64,000 nucleotides of DNA from JAFALK01 sp042701975 (GTDB lineage: Bacteria > Pseudomonadota > Gammaproteobacteria > Burkholderiales > Burkholderiaceae_C): the NCBI GenBank assembly GCA_042701975.1, contig CP170561.1:2914001-2978000 (forward strand). The letters run 5' to 3'. The notes beneath the pieces were generated by a model, which did no database searches, was not told the DNA's origin, and saw only the letters and a program-made list of their open reading frames with translations. Shown here in pieces: positions 8,566 to 16,317 of the stretch. The position numbers and the translations under genes are program-made. The first letter of the stretch is position 1, and each line of letters opens with the position of its first letter.

Positions 8566-8978
8566 GCACCCAGGCAAAGAAGATCCTGCAGCCGGCCGGC
8601 TGGGTCGAGCCCAAGGGCTATGCCAACGGCATTGCCGTGCGCGGAACCCAGGTCTTCGTGGCCGGCCAGATCGGCTGGAACGCGCAGGCCCAGTTCGAGA
8701 GCGACGATCTGGTGGACCAGGTCCGCCAGGCGCTGCACAACGTCAGGGCCGTGCTGGCCGAGGCGGGCGCCGAGCCGCGCCACATCGTGCGCATGACCTG
8801 GTATTTGATGGACAGGCGCGAGTACGTGATGCGGGCCCGAGAAATCGGAATGGCCTATCGCGAGGTGCTGGGTAGAGAATTCGGGATCGCCATGTCGGCG
8901 GTCCAGGTGGCTGGCTTGGTGGAAGATCGCGCCCTGGTCGAGATCGAAGTCACGGCCGTTGTTGTTGAAGAAGAGTAG
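8562..8978 (+). CDS. RidA/YjgF-family protein lacking the usual catalytic arginine
   Basis: 138 residues covering the whole RidA fold (VFVAGQIGWN, DQVRQALHNVRAVLAEAG, MSAVQVAGL). RidA hydrolyses enamines and imines to ketones and ammonia. By-eye alignment with E. coli RidA puts Met111 where Arg105 binds the substrate carboxylate, placing it among the Rid subfamilies without that residue. Its position after the thioesterase, with an ATGA overlap, suggests it acts on the enamine made by the monooxygenase/reductase; that intermediate is a CoA thioester and has no free carboxylate to bind. Function is inferred, not shown. Confidence 0.83.
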   Translation: MSTQAKKILQPAGWVEPKGYANGIAVRGTQVFVAGQIGWNAQAQFESDDLVDQVRQALHNVRAVLAEAGAEPRHIVRMTWYLMDRREYVMRAREIGMAYREVLGREFGIAMSAVQVAGLVEDRALVEIEVTAVVVEEE

Positions 8979-8987
8979 GAGATTGTC

Positions 8988-10163
8988 TTGAGCAAACCCC
9001 AATTCCAATGGGATGACCCCCTGCTGCTGGAAGAGCAGCTGACCGATGACGAGCGCGCCGTGCGTGACGCCGCCCGCGCCTATTGCCAGGATCGTCTGGC
9101 ACCCCGGGTGCTGGAAGCCTTTCGCCACGAGAAGACCGATCCGGCCATCTTCCGCGAGATGGGCGAGCTGGGCCTGCTGGGCGTGACCATTCCCGAGGAA
9201 TACGGCGGTGCCGGCCTCAATTACGTCTGCTATGGCCTGGTGGCCCGTGAAGTCGAGCGCGTGGATTCGGGCTACCGCTCGATGATGAGCGTGCAGAGCT
9301 CGCTGGTGATGGTGCCGATCAACGAATTCGCCAACGACGAAACCAAGCGCAAGTACCTGCCCAAGCTGGCCTCGGGCGAATGGATCGGCTGCTTCGGCCT
9401 GACGGAGCCCAACCACGGTTCCGACCCGGGTTCGATGATCAGCCGCGCCCGCAAAGTCGACGGTGGCTACTCGATCAGCGGCTCCAAGATGTGGATCACC
9501 AACAGCCCGATCGCCGACGTCTTCGTCGTCTGGGCCAAGGACGATGGCGGCCAGATCCGTGGCTTCGTGCTGGAAAAGGGCTGGAAGGGCCTCTCCGCCC
9601 CGGCCATCCATGGCAAGGTCGGCCTGCGCGCTTCCGTCACCGGCGAGATCGTCATGGACGAGGTGTTCTGCCCTGAGGAAAACGCCTTCCCGGACGTGCG
9701 CGGCCTCAAGGGGCCGTTCACCTGCCTGAACAGCGCCCGCTACGGCATCGCCTGGGGTGCGCTCGGCGCTGCAGAAGACTGCTGGCACCGTGCCCGCCAG
9801 TACACGTTGGACCGCAAGCAGTTCGGCAAGCCGCTCGCGGCCAACCAACTGGTGCAGAAGAAGCTGGCCGACATGCAGACCGAGATCACGCTCGGCCTGC
9901 AGGGCTGCCTGCGCCTGGGCCATCTGAAGGACCAGCACAAGGCTGCGGTCGAGATCACCTCGATCATGAAGCGCAACAGTTGCGGCAAGGCCCTGGACAT
10001 CGCCCGCACCGCGCGCGACATGATGGGCGGCAATGGCATCTCCGACGAGTTCGGCGTGGCCCGCCATCTGGTGAACCTCGAGGTGGTGAACACCTACGAG
10101 GGCACGCACGACATCCACGCCCTGATCCTGGGCCGGGCGCAGACGGGGATTGCGGCCTTCTGA
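8988..10163 (+). CDS. gcdH: Glutaryl-CoA dehydrogenase
   Basis: A 391-residue acyl-CoA dehydrogenase of the glutaryl-CoA type: oxidative decarboxylation of glutaryl-CoA to crotonyl-CoA with electrons to ETF. Diagnostic segments are FHWDDPLLLEEQLT-like N-terminus (here FQWDDPLLLEEQLT), GYRSMMSVQSSLVM, TEPNHGSDPGSM, DMMGGNGISDEF and YEGTHDIHALILGRA with the catalytic Glu. The start is TTG at 8988: AGGAG at 8977-8981 is 6 bases upstream and the preceding gene stops at 8978. It is the last gene before a terminator, suggesting that pathway carbon leaves as glutaryl-CoA; it may also serve lysine or tryptophan breakdown. Confidence 0.93.
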   Translation: MSKPQFQWDDPLLLEEQLTDDERAVRDAARAYCQDRLAPRVLEAFRHEKTDPAIFREMGELGLLGVTIPEEYGGAGLNYVCYGLVAREVERVDSGYRSMMSVQSSLVMVPINEFANDETKRKYLPKLASGEWIGCFGLTEPNHGSDPGSMISRARKVDGGYSISGSKMWITNSPIADVFVVWAKDDGGQIRGFVLEKGWKGLSAPAIHGKVGLRASVTGEIVMDEVFCPEENAFPDVRGLKGPFTCLNSARYGIAWGALGAAEDCWHRARQYTLDRKQFGKPLAANQLVQKKLADMQTEITLGLQGCLRLGHLKDQHKAAVEITSIMKRNSCGKALDIARTARDMMGGNGISDEFGVARHLVNLEVVNTYEGTHDIHALILGRAQTGIAAF

Positions 10164-10219
10164 ACCAGCGGGCCGGTATTTCGAGCCGAGCGCTGGGCCG
10201 CTCCCGAGCCGTACCACTG

Positions 10220-10253
10220 AAGCCGCTTGGCGCTCAAAGCGCCGAGCGGCTTT
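10220..10253 (+). terminator. Rho-independent terminator after gcdH
   Basis: AAGCCGCT-GGCGCT pairs with AGCGCC-AGCGGCTT around a CAA loop, with one mismatch position in the stem and a short T run. It would end the anthranilate/gcdH transcript. Confidence 0.7.
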
Positions 10254-10314
10254 GTCCCCTCGGGGAACCGCTCAGCATCGCCCGCGTTCAGCGCGGTGAC
10301 GCGGAGCGAGGGGC

Positions 10315-10869
10315 TCAAATACTCGGCCAGCGGTGCGGATCGATTTCCAGGCGCAGGTACCAGTCCGAGGGCAGGCTGCCCGCCCAGCACAGGTTGTGAT
10401 GCGGCGTGAGCCGGCGCTTGGCGAAGGTCATGCGCATGTCAGCCAGGCCCAGCAGCTCGGCGCTCGTCCACGTGCCTTCTGCGGGGCTGCTGGCGACGCC
10501 GACGGTGACCGTCAGCGGCGGCTGGGCGTTCACGGCCGCCAAGCCGTCGGCCACGGCTTGCCGCAGGTTCTCGCCGAGCGATTGCGCGGCGGTGATGTCA
10601 GCCTCGGGCAGCACGACGAAGAACTCGTCGCTGCCCAGGTGCACCAGCCGGGCGGCGGCCGGCACGCTGGCCTTGAGCAGGCCGGCGAGTTGTTCGATGA
10701 CCGCTTGCGCAGGGGCCGCGCCGGCCTCGTCCTGGAAGTTCTTGAAGTGGTCGACGTCCAGCGTCAGCACGGCCAGCGCCTTCGTGTGCTGCCTGGCCTG
10801 TCCAGCGGCCTGCTCCAACATTTGCAGGCCCTGGGCTCGGGGCATGGCGGCGCTCGTGGTGTCGGGCAT
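10315..10869 (-). CDS. Small GGDEF-domain protein with degenerate GSDEF signature
   Basis: 184 residues forming little more than one GGDEF domain: LTLDVDHFKNFQD (metal and base contacts), then HLGSDEFFVVLP in place of GG(D/E)EF, and TVTVGVASSP. Diguanylate cyclases make c-di-GMP; the second Gly is Ser here, so activity is uncertain. There is no visible sensory or membrane domain and no obvious RxxD inhibitory site. AAGGAGAAG precedes the ATG. It is divergent from the TPR lipoprotein gene. It could be a catalytically weak cyclase or a GTP/c-di-GMP-binding regulator. Confidence 0.8.
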   Translation of the reverse strand: MPDTTSAAMPRAQGLQMLEQAAGQARQHTKALAVLTLDVDHFKNFQDEAGAAPAQAVIEQLAGLLKASVPAAARLVHLGSDEFFVVLPEADITAAQSLGENLRQAVADGLAAVNAQPPLTVTVGVASSPAEGTWTSAELLGLADMRMTFAKRRLTPHHNLCWAGSLPSDWYLRLEIDPHRWPSI

Positions 10870-11026
10870 TGTCTCTTCTCCTTGTCTTGCGATCCTAGGC
10901 AGGCGGTCGCGGTGGCGGGTGCTCCATTACCCTAGAGTTTCGGAGCGTTGTCCATCGTGCCATGACCAGCGACATGGATGAATCACCGGCGTAGTATTGT
11001 GCTCAGGAAGTGGGAAGGAGACACCC

Positions 11027-12271
11027 ATGAGTGCGCTGTACCGTCTGACGCTGGGCATGTTGATGGGGTTGTTGCTGGGGCTGGCGGGTTGTGCCAGCAA
11101 CCCCTTGCAAATGGAGCCGGCGACCTACCTGAACGACGCACGTTTCAAGCCTCCCAGCCAGGCGATCCCTGCTGCCACCGAGGTGCTGGCCCCAAGTGCG
11201 CAGATGCGCGAGTACCTGCGGACCAATCCGGAGTTTCGGCTCCTGCGTCGGCGCTTGGGTGATCGCGAGGCCTTGGCCGAAGCTCTTTACGCTCGGCCGC
11301 TCCTGCAGATCGAGTACGACTCCAGCTTCACGCGCAATGCCGCCGAGGCGTTCGAGGCCAAGAGCGGCAACTGCCTGGCGCTGGTGATCATGACGGCGTC
11401 GCTGGCGCATGAGCTGCAGTTGCCAGTGCGTTATCAGGTCGTGTTCACCGACGAGTTCTGGACGCGCGGCGGTGGGCTCAATCTCGTGGCCGGCCACGTC
11501 AATCTGACCCTGGGTACGCCCTTCCGATTCACGAGTGGAACGTTGCTCGTCGAGCCCGATCTCCTGCAGATCGACTTCCTGCGAGCCGTTACAGCCAGCG
11601 CCTACCGGCGCATGGAGGTGGATGAAAACACCATCATCGCGATGTACTACAACAATCGCGCTGTGGAGTCGCTCCAGGAGGGCCATGTGGACGACGCCTA
11701 CTGGTGGGCACGCGCGGCGATGTTGCACCAGCCGCGCTACCTGGCCGCGTACAACACCATGGCCGTGATCTATCGCCGGCATGGCGACAGCACAGCGGCC
11801 GAGTCGGCGCTGAGAGGCGTGTTGGCGCGGGAGTCCGGCAACGTGCAGGCCCTCTCCAACTTGGCCCTGGTGCTCGGGGACCAGCAGCGCGTGGACGAGG
11901 CCAAGGTGGTTCAAGCCCGGCTCGCTGAACTGCAGCCCTATCCGCCGTTCCGGTTTTTCGATCTGGGTGTCGAGGCCATGGGCAAGGGCGAGTACGCCAA
12001 GGCGCGCGACCTGTTCCAGCGGGAGATCTCGCGGTCGGCTTACTACCATGAGTTCTATTTCTGGCTGGCCCTGGCCGACTATGCGCTCGGGGACATGAAG
12101 GGAGCGAGCAAGAACCTCAGCCTTGCCGCCGAGAACAGCCTGACGCGCAAGGATCACGACCGCTATGCAGCCAAGCTGAGCTGGATCGAGCAGCGGCAAA
12201 GGACCAAGGAACAAGTGATCCCGCTGCCGAGTGCTTTGCCGACGGTCAACAACCCCAACCGGGCCTACTAG
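11027..12271 (+). CDS. TPR-repeat lipoprotein with transglutaminase-like N-terminal region
   Basis: 414 residues. A lipoprotein signal (LLLGLAGC, Cys at about residue 22) predicts membrane anchoring on the periplasmic side. Residues 100-180 resemble a transglutaminase/cysteine-protease-like fold (SGNCLALVIMTASLAHELQL with a Cys, and a following VAGHVN His). From about 215 there are TPR-like helical repeats (YLAAYNTMAVIYRRHGD, VQALSNLALVLGD). The ATG at 11027 is chosen over an upstream GTG because GGAAGGAG sits 6 bases before it. The role is unknown; such proteins usually scaffold envelope complexes. Confidence 0.8.
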   Translation: MSALYRLTLGMLMGLLLGLAGCASNPLQMEPATYLNDARFKPPSQAIPAATEVLAPSAQMREYLRTNPEFRLLRRRLGDREALAEALYARPLLQIEYDSSFTRNAAEAFEAKSGNCLALVIMTASLAHELQLPVRYQVVFTDEFWTRGGGLNLVAGHVNLTLGTPFRFTSGTLLVEPDLLQIDFLRAVTASAYRRMEVDENTIIAMYYNNRAVESLQEGHVDDAYWWARAAMLHQPRYLAAYNTMAVIYRRHGDSTAAESALRGVLARESGNVQALSNLALVLGDQQRVDEAKVVQARLAELQPYPPFRFFDLGVEAMGKGEYAKARDLFQREISRSAYYHEFYFWLALADYALGDMKGASKNLSLAAENSLTRKDHDRYAAKLSWIEQRQRTKEQVIPLPSALPTVNNPNRAY

Positions 12272-12588
12272 ATCGGCGGCAATCCGTGTCGCGCCCGCGC
12301 CCGCTCGCAGGCCTCATCACCGAGGCCCACGGGCGCGCGCAGTCCAAACTCCCGGCACGGCGACGGCCGCCATTCGTAGATGCCGCAGCCGGCTTTCACG
12401 CCGACCGTGCCGGTCAACGCTGCACAGCGCGGTTGCGCATGATCGGTGCCGCGCATGCGGCACAGGCTGGAAGTCAGCTCTACGGCCAGGCCATCGGGCA
12501 CGCTGCCGCCTTCGGATTGCAGCTCCTCGCGGGCAAAGTCGACGCGGAAACTGGCGCAGCAGGCGCCGCAGCTGGTGCAGGGGTTCAC
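12268..12588 (-). CDS. YkgJ-family cysteine-cluster protein
   Basis: About 106 residues with the family's metal-binding cysteines: NPCTSCGACC at the N-terminus, an internal Cys pair, and CGIYEWRPSPCREFG. YkgJ/UPF0153 proteins bind Zn or an Fe-S centre; their function is not established. The start is taken as GTG at 12588, directly before NPCTSCGACC; no in-frame ATG lies closer than the oppositely oriented neighbour and no clear ribosome site is visible. The 3' end overlaps the TPR gene's stop by 4 bases, convergent. Confidence 0.78.
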   Translation of the reverse strand: MNPCTSCGACCASFRVDFAREELQSEGGSVPDGLAVELTSSLCRMRGTDHAQPRCAALTGTVGVKAGCGIYEWRPSPCREFGLRAPVGLGDEACERARARHGLPPI

Positions 12589-12600
12589 TATGATGGTCGG

Positions 12601-13029
12601 ATGAAAAAACTGATCGCTCTCGTCGCACTCGTGGGTGCGAGCCTGCATGCTAACGCCGACGTCAAGGTGACCACCGCCTGGGCCCGTGCCACGGTTGCCC
12701 AGCAGAAGGTCACCGGGGCCTTCGCACGCATTGAGTCGACGCAAGCCACGCGCCTGGTCGCCGTTACCTCGCCCGTCGCTGCACGCGTGGAGATCCACGA
12801 GATGGCCATGGCTGACGGCATCATGAAGATGCGCGAAGTCGACACCCTGGCCGTGCCAGCCGGCCAGGCCGTGGAGCTCAAGCCCGGCGGTTTTCACCTG
12901 ATGCTGATGGACCTGAAGAAGCCCGTGGCCGCCGGCGAGGCCGTGCCGCTGAGCTTTGTGTTCGAGGACAAGGCCGGCAAGCGCCAGACCATCGAGGTCA
13001 AGGCCGAGGCGCGCGCCCTCGGCAAGTGA
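12601..13029 (+). CDS. Periplasmic PCu(A)C copper chaperone
   Basis: 142 residues with a signal peptide (MKKLIALVALVGASLHANA) and the Cu(I)-binding PCu(A)C domain: VEIHEMAMADGIMKM and, about 25 residues later, GFHLMLMDL, giving the His/Met ligand pattern. These proteins deliver Cu(I) in the periplasm, typically to the CuA or CuB site of cytochrome oxidase. The start lies only 12 bases from the divergent ykgJ start, so its promoter must lie inside the neighbour's coding sequence. Confidence 0.9.
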   Translation: MKKLIALVALVGASLHANADVKVTTAWARATVAQQKVTGAFARIESTQATRLVAVTSPVAARVEIHEMAMADGIMKMREVDTLAVPAGQAVELKPGGFHLMLMDLKKPVAAGEAVPLSFVFEDKAGKRQTIEVKAEARALGK

Positions 13030-13044
13030 ATCGGCAAGTCAGGC

Positions 13045-14487
13045 TCATTTCACCCGCACGACCGTCACCGAGCACTCGGCCTGCGCCACCACCTCGGTGC
13101 TGACGCTGCCGAGATAGCGCCTCAGGGTCGAGGCGCTGCGAGCGCCCATGATGATGTGATCGGCCCCGCTCTTGGCGGCGAACTCCACCAGCGCGGCGGC
13201 CACGTCCGGTGCCTCCAGCACATGGAAGGTCAGCCGGCCGTCGTCCAGCGCCAGCGACTGCGCCAGCGGCCGCGCCCAGGCGCGCAGCGCCACCAGCTGC
13301 ATCACATGCTTGCTGCGGCCGGCGCTGTCCGTCAGCTCGTCCATGCCCAGGCGCGCGGTCTTGAGCACGCTCACGCAGGCCAGCCGGGCGCCGGGCGAGG
13401 TCTGCACGGCGCGGCGCGTGGCGTCGGCGATCTGTTCGAGCAGATCGGGCGTGGCGCCTTCGACGTCCAGCGCCACCATCGTGATGGGGCTGCGGGCCAG
13501 CTGCTCGGTGGCCGGCGCGGTGTGCGGCTCGGCTCCTAGCGTGGCAAACCAGCGGCGCAGCTGGTGCAGGCGGCCTTGCGTGCGCATGCGTTGCGAACGC
13601 GAGGTCAGCTGCACGCCCATCGGCTGGCGCAGATCGAGAGCGAGCTGTGCCGCGCTCGGGTGGCGGCGGTCGGGATCGACTTCCAGGCAGCGCAGGATGA
13701 TCTCTTGCAACCACGGCGGCACGGCCGGGTTGTGCACGCGCGGCGGCACGGGCTCGCGGTAGAGGCGCTGGCGCAGGCCGCGCACGGAATCGGGCTGGCC
13801 GAAGGGTCGCTCGCCCGTGGCCAGGTGATACAGCATCACGCCCAGCGCGAACAGGTCGCTGCGCGGGTCGTTGCGCACGAACTGGACCTGCTCGGGTGAC
13901 ATATAGGGTCCGGTGCCCATGGGCAGCTCGAACTCTTCCTCGAGCAGATCCGGCAGGCGCTCGTGGCGCGAGAGGCCGAAGTCCACGAACACCACCGTGC
14001 CGTCGTCGCGGAACATGATGTTGCTGGGCTTCACGTCCAGGTGGATCACGTGCTGGCGGTGCAGGGCGTGCAGGGCCAGGGCGACGCGCGCGCCGATGTC
14101 GGCCACCTCGTCGATGGGCAGCGGCGCGGTGTCCAGGCGCGGGCGCAAGGATTCACCCGGGATGCGCTCCATGACGATGTAGGCCTGGCGTGTCCAGTCG
14201 CCGCGGGCCACGAAGCGCGGCACGTGCGGGCCGGCCAGCGCCGGCACGATCATCTGTTCGACCTCGAAGCCGACGATGGTGGCCGGGTCTTCGCCGCCCT
14301 TGATGCGCGGCACTTTCATGATCAGCGGGAAGTCCTCGCCGGCCAGCGGCTCCACCCGACTGACCGCCCACAGGTTGGCCATGCCGCCCTGGTGCAGCCG
14401 CTTTTCGAGCCGGAAGCCGTCGAGCACCAGACCTGGCGCCAATGGGCTGCCGAGGGCGGCGCTCTGCACGCTGTCGGGCGCCATCAT
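13045..14487 (-). CDS. Ser/Thr protein kinase fused to a universal stress protein domain
   Basis: 480 residues. Residues about 30-290 are a Hanks-type kinase: glycine loop LHQGGMANLW, ATP lysine in LIMKVPR, catalytic loop HLDVKPSNIMF (HLD instead of HRD, so a non-RD kinase), DFGLSRHE, and GTGPYMSPEQ. From about residue 345 a USP-like alpha/beta domain follows, ending with MGARSAST and LGSVSTEVV, the ATP-binding loop type. There is no transmembrane segment, so it is probably cytoplasmic. It is translationally coupled (TGATG) to the upstream metallophosphoesterase gene, suggesting an opposed pair. Confidence 0.88.
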   Translation of the reverse strand: MMAPDSVQSAALGSPLAPGLVLDGFRLEKRLHQGGMANLWAVSRVEPLAGEDFPLIMKVPRIKGGEDPATIVGFEVEQMIVPALAGPHVPRFVARGDWTRQAYIVMERIPGESLRPRLDTAPLPIDEVADIGARVALALHALHRQHVIHLDVKPSNIMFRDDGTVVFVDFGLSRHERLPDLLEEEFELPMGTGPYMSPEQVQFVRNDPRSDLFALGVMLYHLATGERPFGQPDSVRGLRQRLYREPVPPRVHNPAVPPWLQEIILRCLEVDPDRRHPSAAQLALDLRQPMGVQLTSRSQRMRTQGRLHQLRRWFATLGAEPHTAPATEQLARSPITMVALDVEGATPDLLEQIADATRRAVQTSPGARLACVSVLKTARLGMDELTDSAGRSKHVMQLVALRAWARPLAQSLALDDGRLTFHVLEAPDVAAALVEFAAKSGADHIIMGARSASTLRRYLGSVSTEVVAQAECSVTVVRVK

Positions 14488-15233
14488 CAGTGGCCCTCGG
14501 ACAGGCGTGCGGCCAGGCGCTCTGGCAGGCCGGCTTCGCGGATGCGCGCGGCGGCGGTCTCCACGTCGTAGGGCACGCGGTGGTAGGTGAGGGCGGAGCG
14601 CTCGTCGTCGAAGATGGCGTAGCAGGCGGCCGGGTTGCCGTCGCGTGGCTGGCCGCAGGAGCCCGGGATCACCAGCCATTGGCGATGCGGCAGCAGCGGG
14701 ATCTCGGTACCCGGCTCGGGCCGGAAGTCGCCAGCCTTGCCGGTGCCGGACAGGTGGTACAGCATTGGCTCGTGCATGTGCCCGCAGAAGGTGTAGCGCG
14801 CGTCGGTGGCCTGCAGGCTTTGCATCGCTTCCGCGCGGCCCTGGATGTAGACCCAGGTTTCCGGCTGGTAGGCCGAGGCGTGCACAAAGAGGCTGTCGCC
14901 GATGCGTTCGCTGATCGGCAGCGCGCCGAGGAAATCCAGCTGGGCTTCGCTGAGGCGGTCGCGCGTCCATTCGATGGCGATGGCGGCATCCGGGTGCATG
15001 CTGGCGGGCACGGCATGGCAGGTGAAATGGTCGTGGTTGCCGCGCACGGCGAGCGCGCCGCTATCGCGGACCATGGCTGCAATGCGATCCACCACCGCGG
15101 CCGGATCGCCGCCATAGCCGACCAGGTCGCCGAGGAAGACATGGCGATCCACGCCGCGCGTGGCGGCGTCGGCCAGCACGGCTTCCAGCGCCTGTGCGTT
15201 CGAGTGGATGTCGGTGATCAATGCGAACTTCAT
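14487..15233 (-). CDS. Calcineurin-like metallophosphoesterase
   Basis: 248 residues with the dimetal motifs in order: ITDIHSNAQALEAVL (DxH), GDLVGYGGDP (GDxxGYG), RGNHDHF (GNHD), and FCGHMHEPMLY (GHxH). It belongs to the YfcE/PrpE-like family of small phosphatases and phosphodiesterases. MKFALITDIHSN is taken as the start; an ATG 12 bases upstream is possible. It is the first gene of a two-gene unit with the kinase-USP fusion, so it may dephosphorylate kinase targets, but nucleotide substrates are equally plausible. Confidence 0.85.
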   Translation of the reverse strand: MKFALITDIHSNAQALEAVLADAATRGVDRHVFLGDLVGYGGDPAAVVDRIAAMVRDSGALAVRGNHDHFTCHAVPASMHPDAAIAIEWTRDRLSEAQLDFLGALPISERIGDSLFVHASAYQPETWVYIQGRAEAMQSLQATDARYTFCGHMHEPMLYHLSGTGKAGDFRPEPGTEIPLLPHRQWLVIPGSCGQPRDGNPAACYAIFDDERSALTYHRVPYDVETAAARIREAGLPERLAARLSEGH

Positions 15234-15393
15234 GGCTGCAAGCATGCCATGGCCCGGCGGTCAATCCGGCGCGCACGGGGCTGGGGCAGGGAAAGCCTCA
15301 TGGTCGCCGGCAGGCCCGGAGCAAAGAATCGGGGCAGGGAAGGCGGCTCGCCCAACAACAAAGAACTCCTGAGCCGCGAAGGTGCTTTTCAAC

Positions 15394-16317
15394 ATGATCT
15401 CGAGGCACGGCTGGACGAAGCAGGCGCGCAGGGGGCTCCTGGCCCTGGCGCTGCTGTCGCTGCTCCAGTGGGCTGTTGGTGTCGATGCCGTTGCGGCGCA
15501 GCCGGTCTGCAGCCGGGCGCTGCAGGTGCCGGTCGCAGCCTTGGGTCTTTCGATCACCGTGCGGGGCAGCGAGGTCGATGGCATCTACCCGCGTCTGCTT
15601 CGCGCGCTGGCCGAAGGCTGCAGCATCGAATATGCGGTCGTGCCGCGCGCCCGCCAGCAGGTGATGTTTGAGCTGGGCAAGGCCGATCTGCTTCTGCCTG
15701 CCAGCCGCACGCCGGAGCGCGACAGCTACGCCATCTTCGTGCCCATGGTCGCCAATCGCGCCGTGCTGATTTCGGCCAATCCGGCGCGCGCACCGATCCG
15801 CAACCTGGCCGAGCTGCTGGACCGGCGTGATCTGACCGTGGTGGTGGTGCGCGGCTTCGATTTCGGGCCGACCTACCAGCAGATCGTCGACACGCTGTCC
15901 GCCCAAGGGCGGCTGCGCCAGGCGACCGACGTGCAATCGGTGGCGCGCATGCTGGAGCAGGGCATGGCCGACGCCACCCTGATGTCCAGCTCCACCCTGC
16001 TCGGCGCCACGCTCGGCGAGACGCGCTATGCCAACCTCATCGCGCAACTGCGCTACGAGGCCCTGCCGGAATTGCCCTGGGGCGAATCCGGCATCTACGT
16101 CTCGACGGTCTCGGGCCTCTCGGCGGCCGAGCGCCGCTACATCGTCGACAAGCTCGAAGCCATCGCCCGCTCCGGCCAAGTGTGGCGCGAATTCGAAAGA
16201 CGCTATCCGCCCGGTTCCATCTCCGCTAGCATCCGCCCGCTTTCCGCCAAGACTGAGAACAAGGCGGAAGGCAAGACGGACAGCAAAACGGAGGAGTCGG
16301 GGAATGCTCAGCGCTGA
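15394..16317 (+). CDS. Periplasmic substrate-binding-like protein (SBP family 3 fold)
   Basis: About 307 residues with an N-terminal signal segment (GLLALALLSLLQWAVGVDAVA) and a bilobed solute-binding fold: IYPRLLRALAEGC, LGKADLLLPASRTPERD, and NLAELLDRRDLTVVVVRG. There is a Lys/Glu-rich tail at the end. A GTG at 15382 is an alternative start. The last 14 bases overlap the ABC ATPase gene. Ligand unknown. Such proteins can also act as stand-alone sensors, and the following transporter is exporter-like, so a direct partnership is uncertain. Confidence 0.75.
   Translation: MISRHGWTKQARRGLLALALLSLLQWAVGVDAVAAQPVCSRALQVPVAALGLSITVRGSEVDGIYPRLLRALAEGCSIEYAVVPRARQQVMFELGKADLLLPASRTPERDSYAIFVPMVANRAVLISANPARAPIRNLAELLDRRDLTVVVVRGFDFGPTYQQIVDTLSAQGRLRQATDVQSVARMLEQGMADATLMSSSTLLGATLGETRYANLIAQLRYEALPELPWGESGIYVSTVSGLSAAERRYIVDKLEAIARSGQVWREFERRYPPGSISASIRPLSAKTENKAEGKTDSKTEESGNAQR

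Noticed and set aside
15283..15341. GGGGCAGGGAA repeated at 15283 and 15331
   Set aside because: Short G-rich repeat in a GC-rich gap without symmetry or promoter elements nearby; likely chance.
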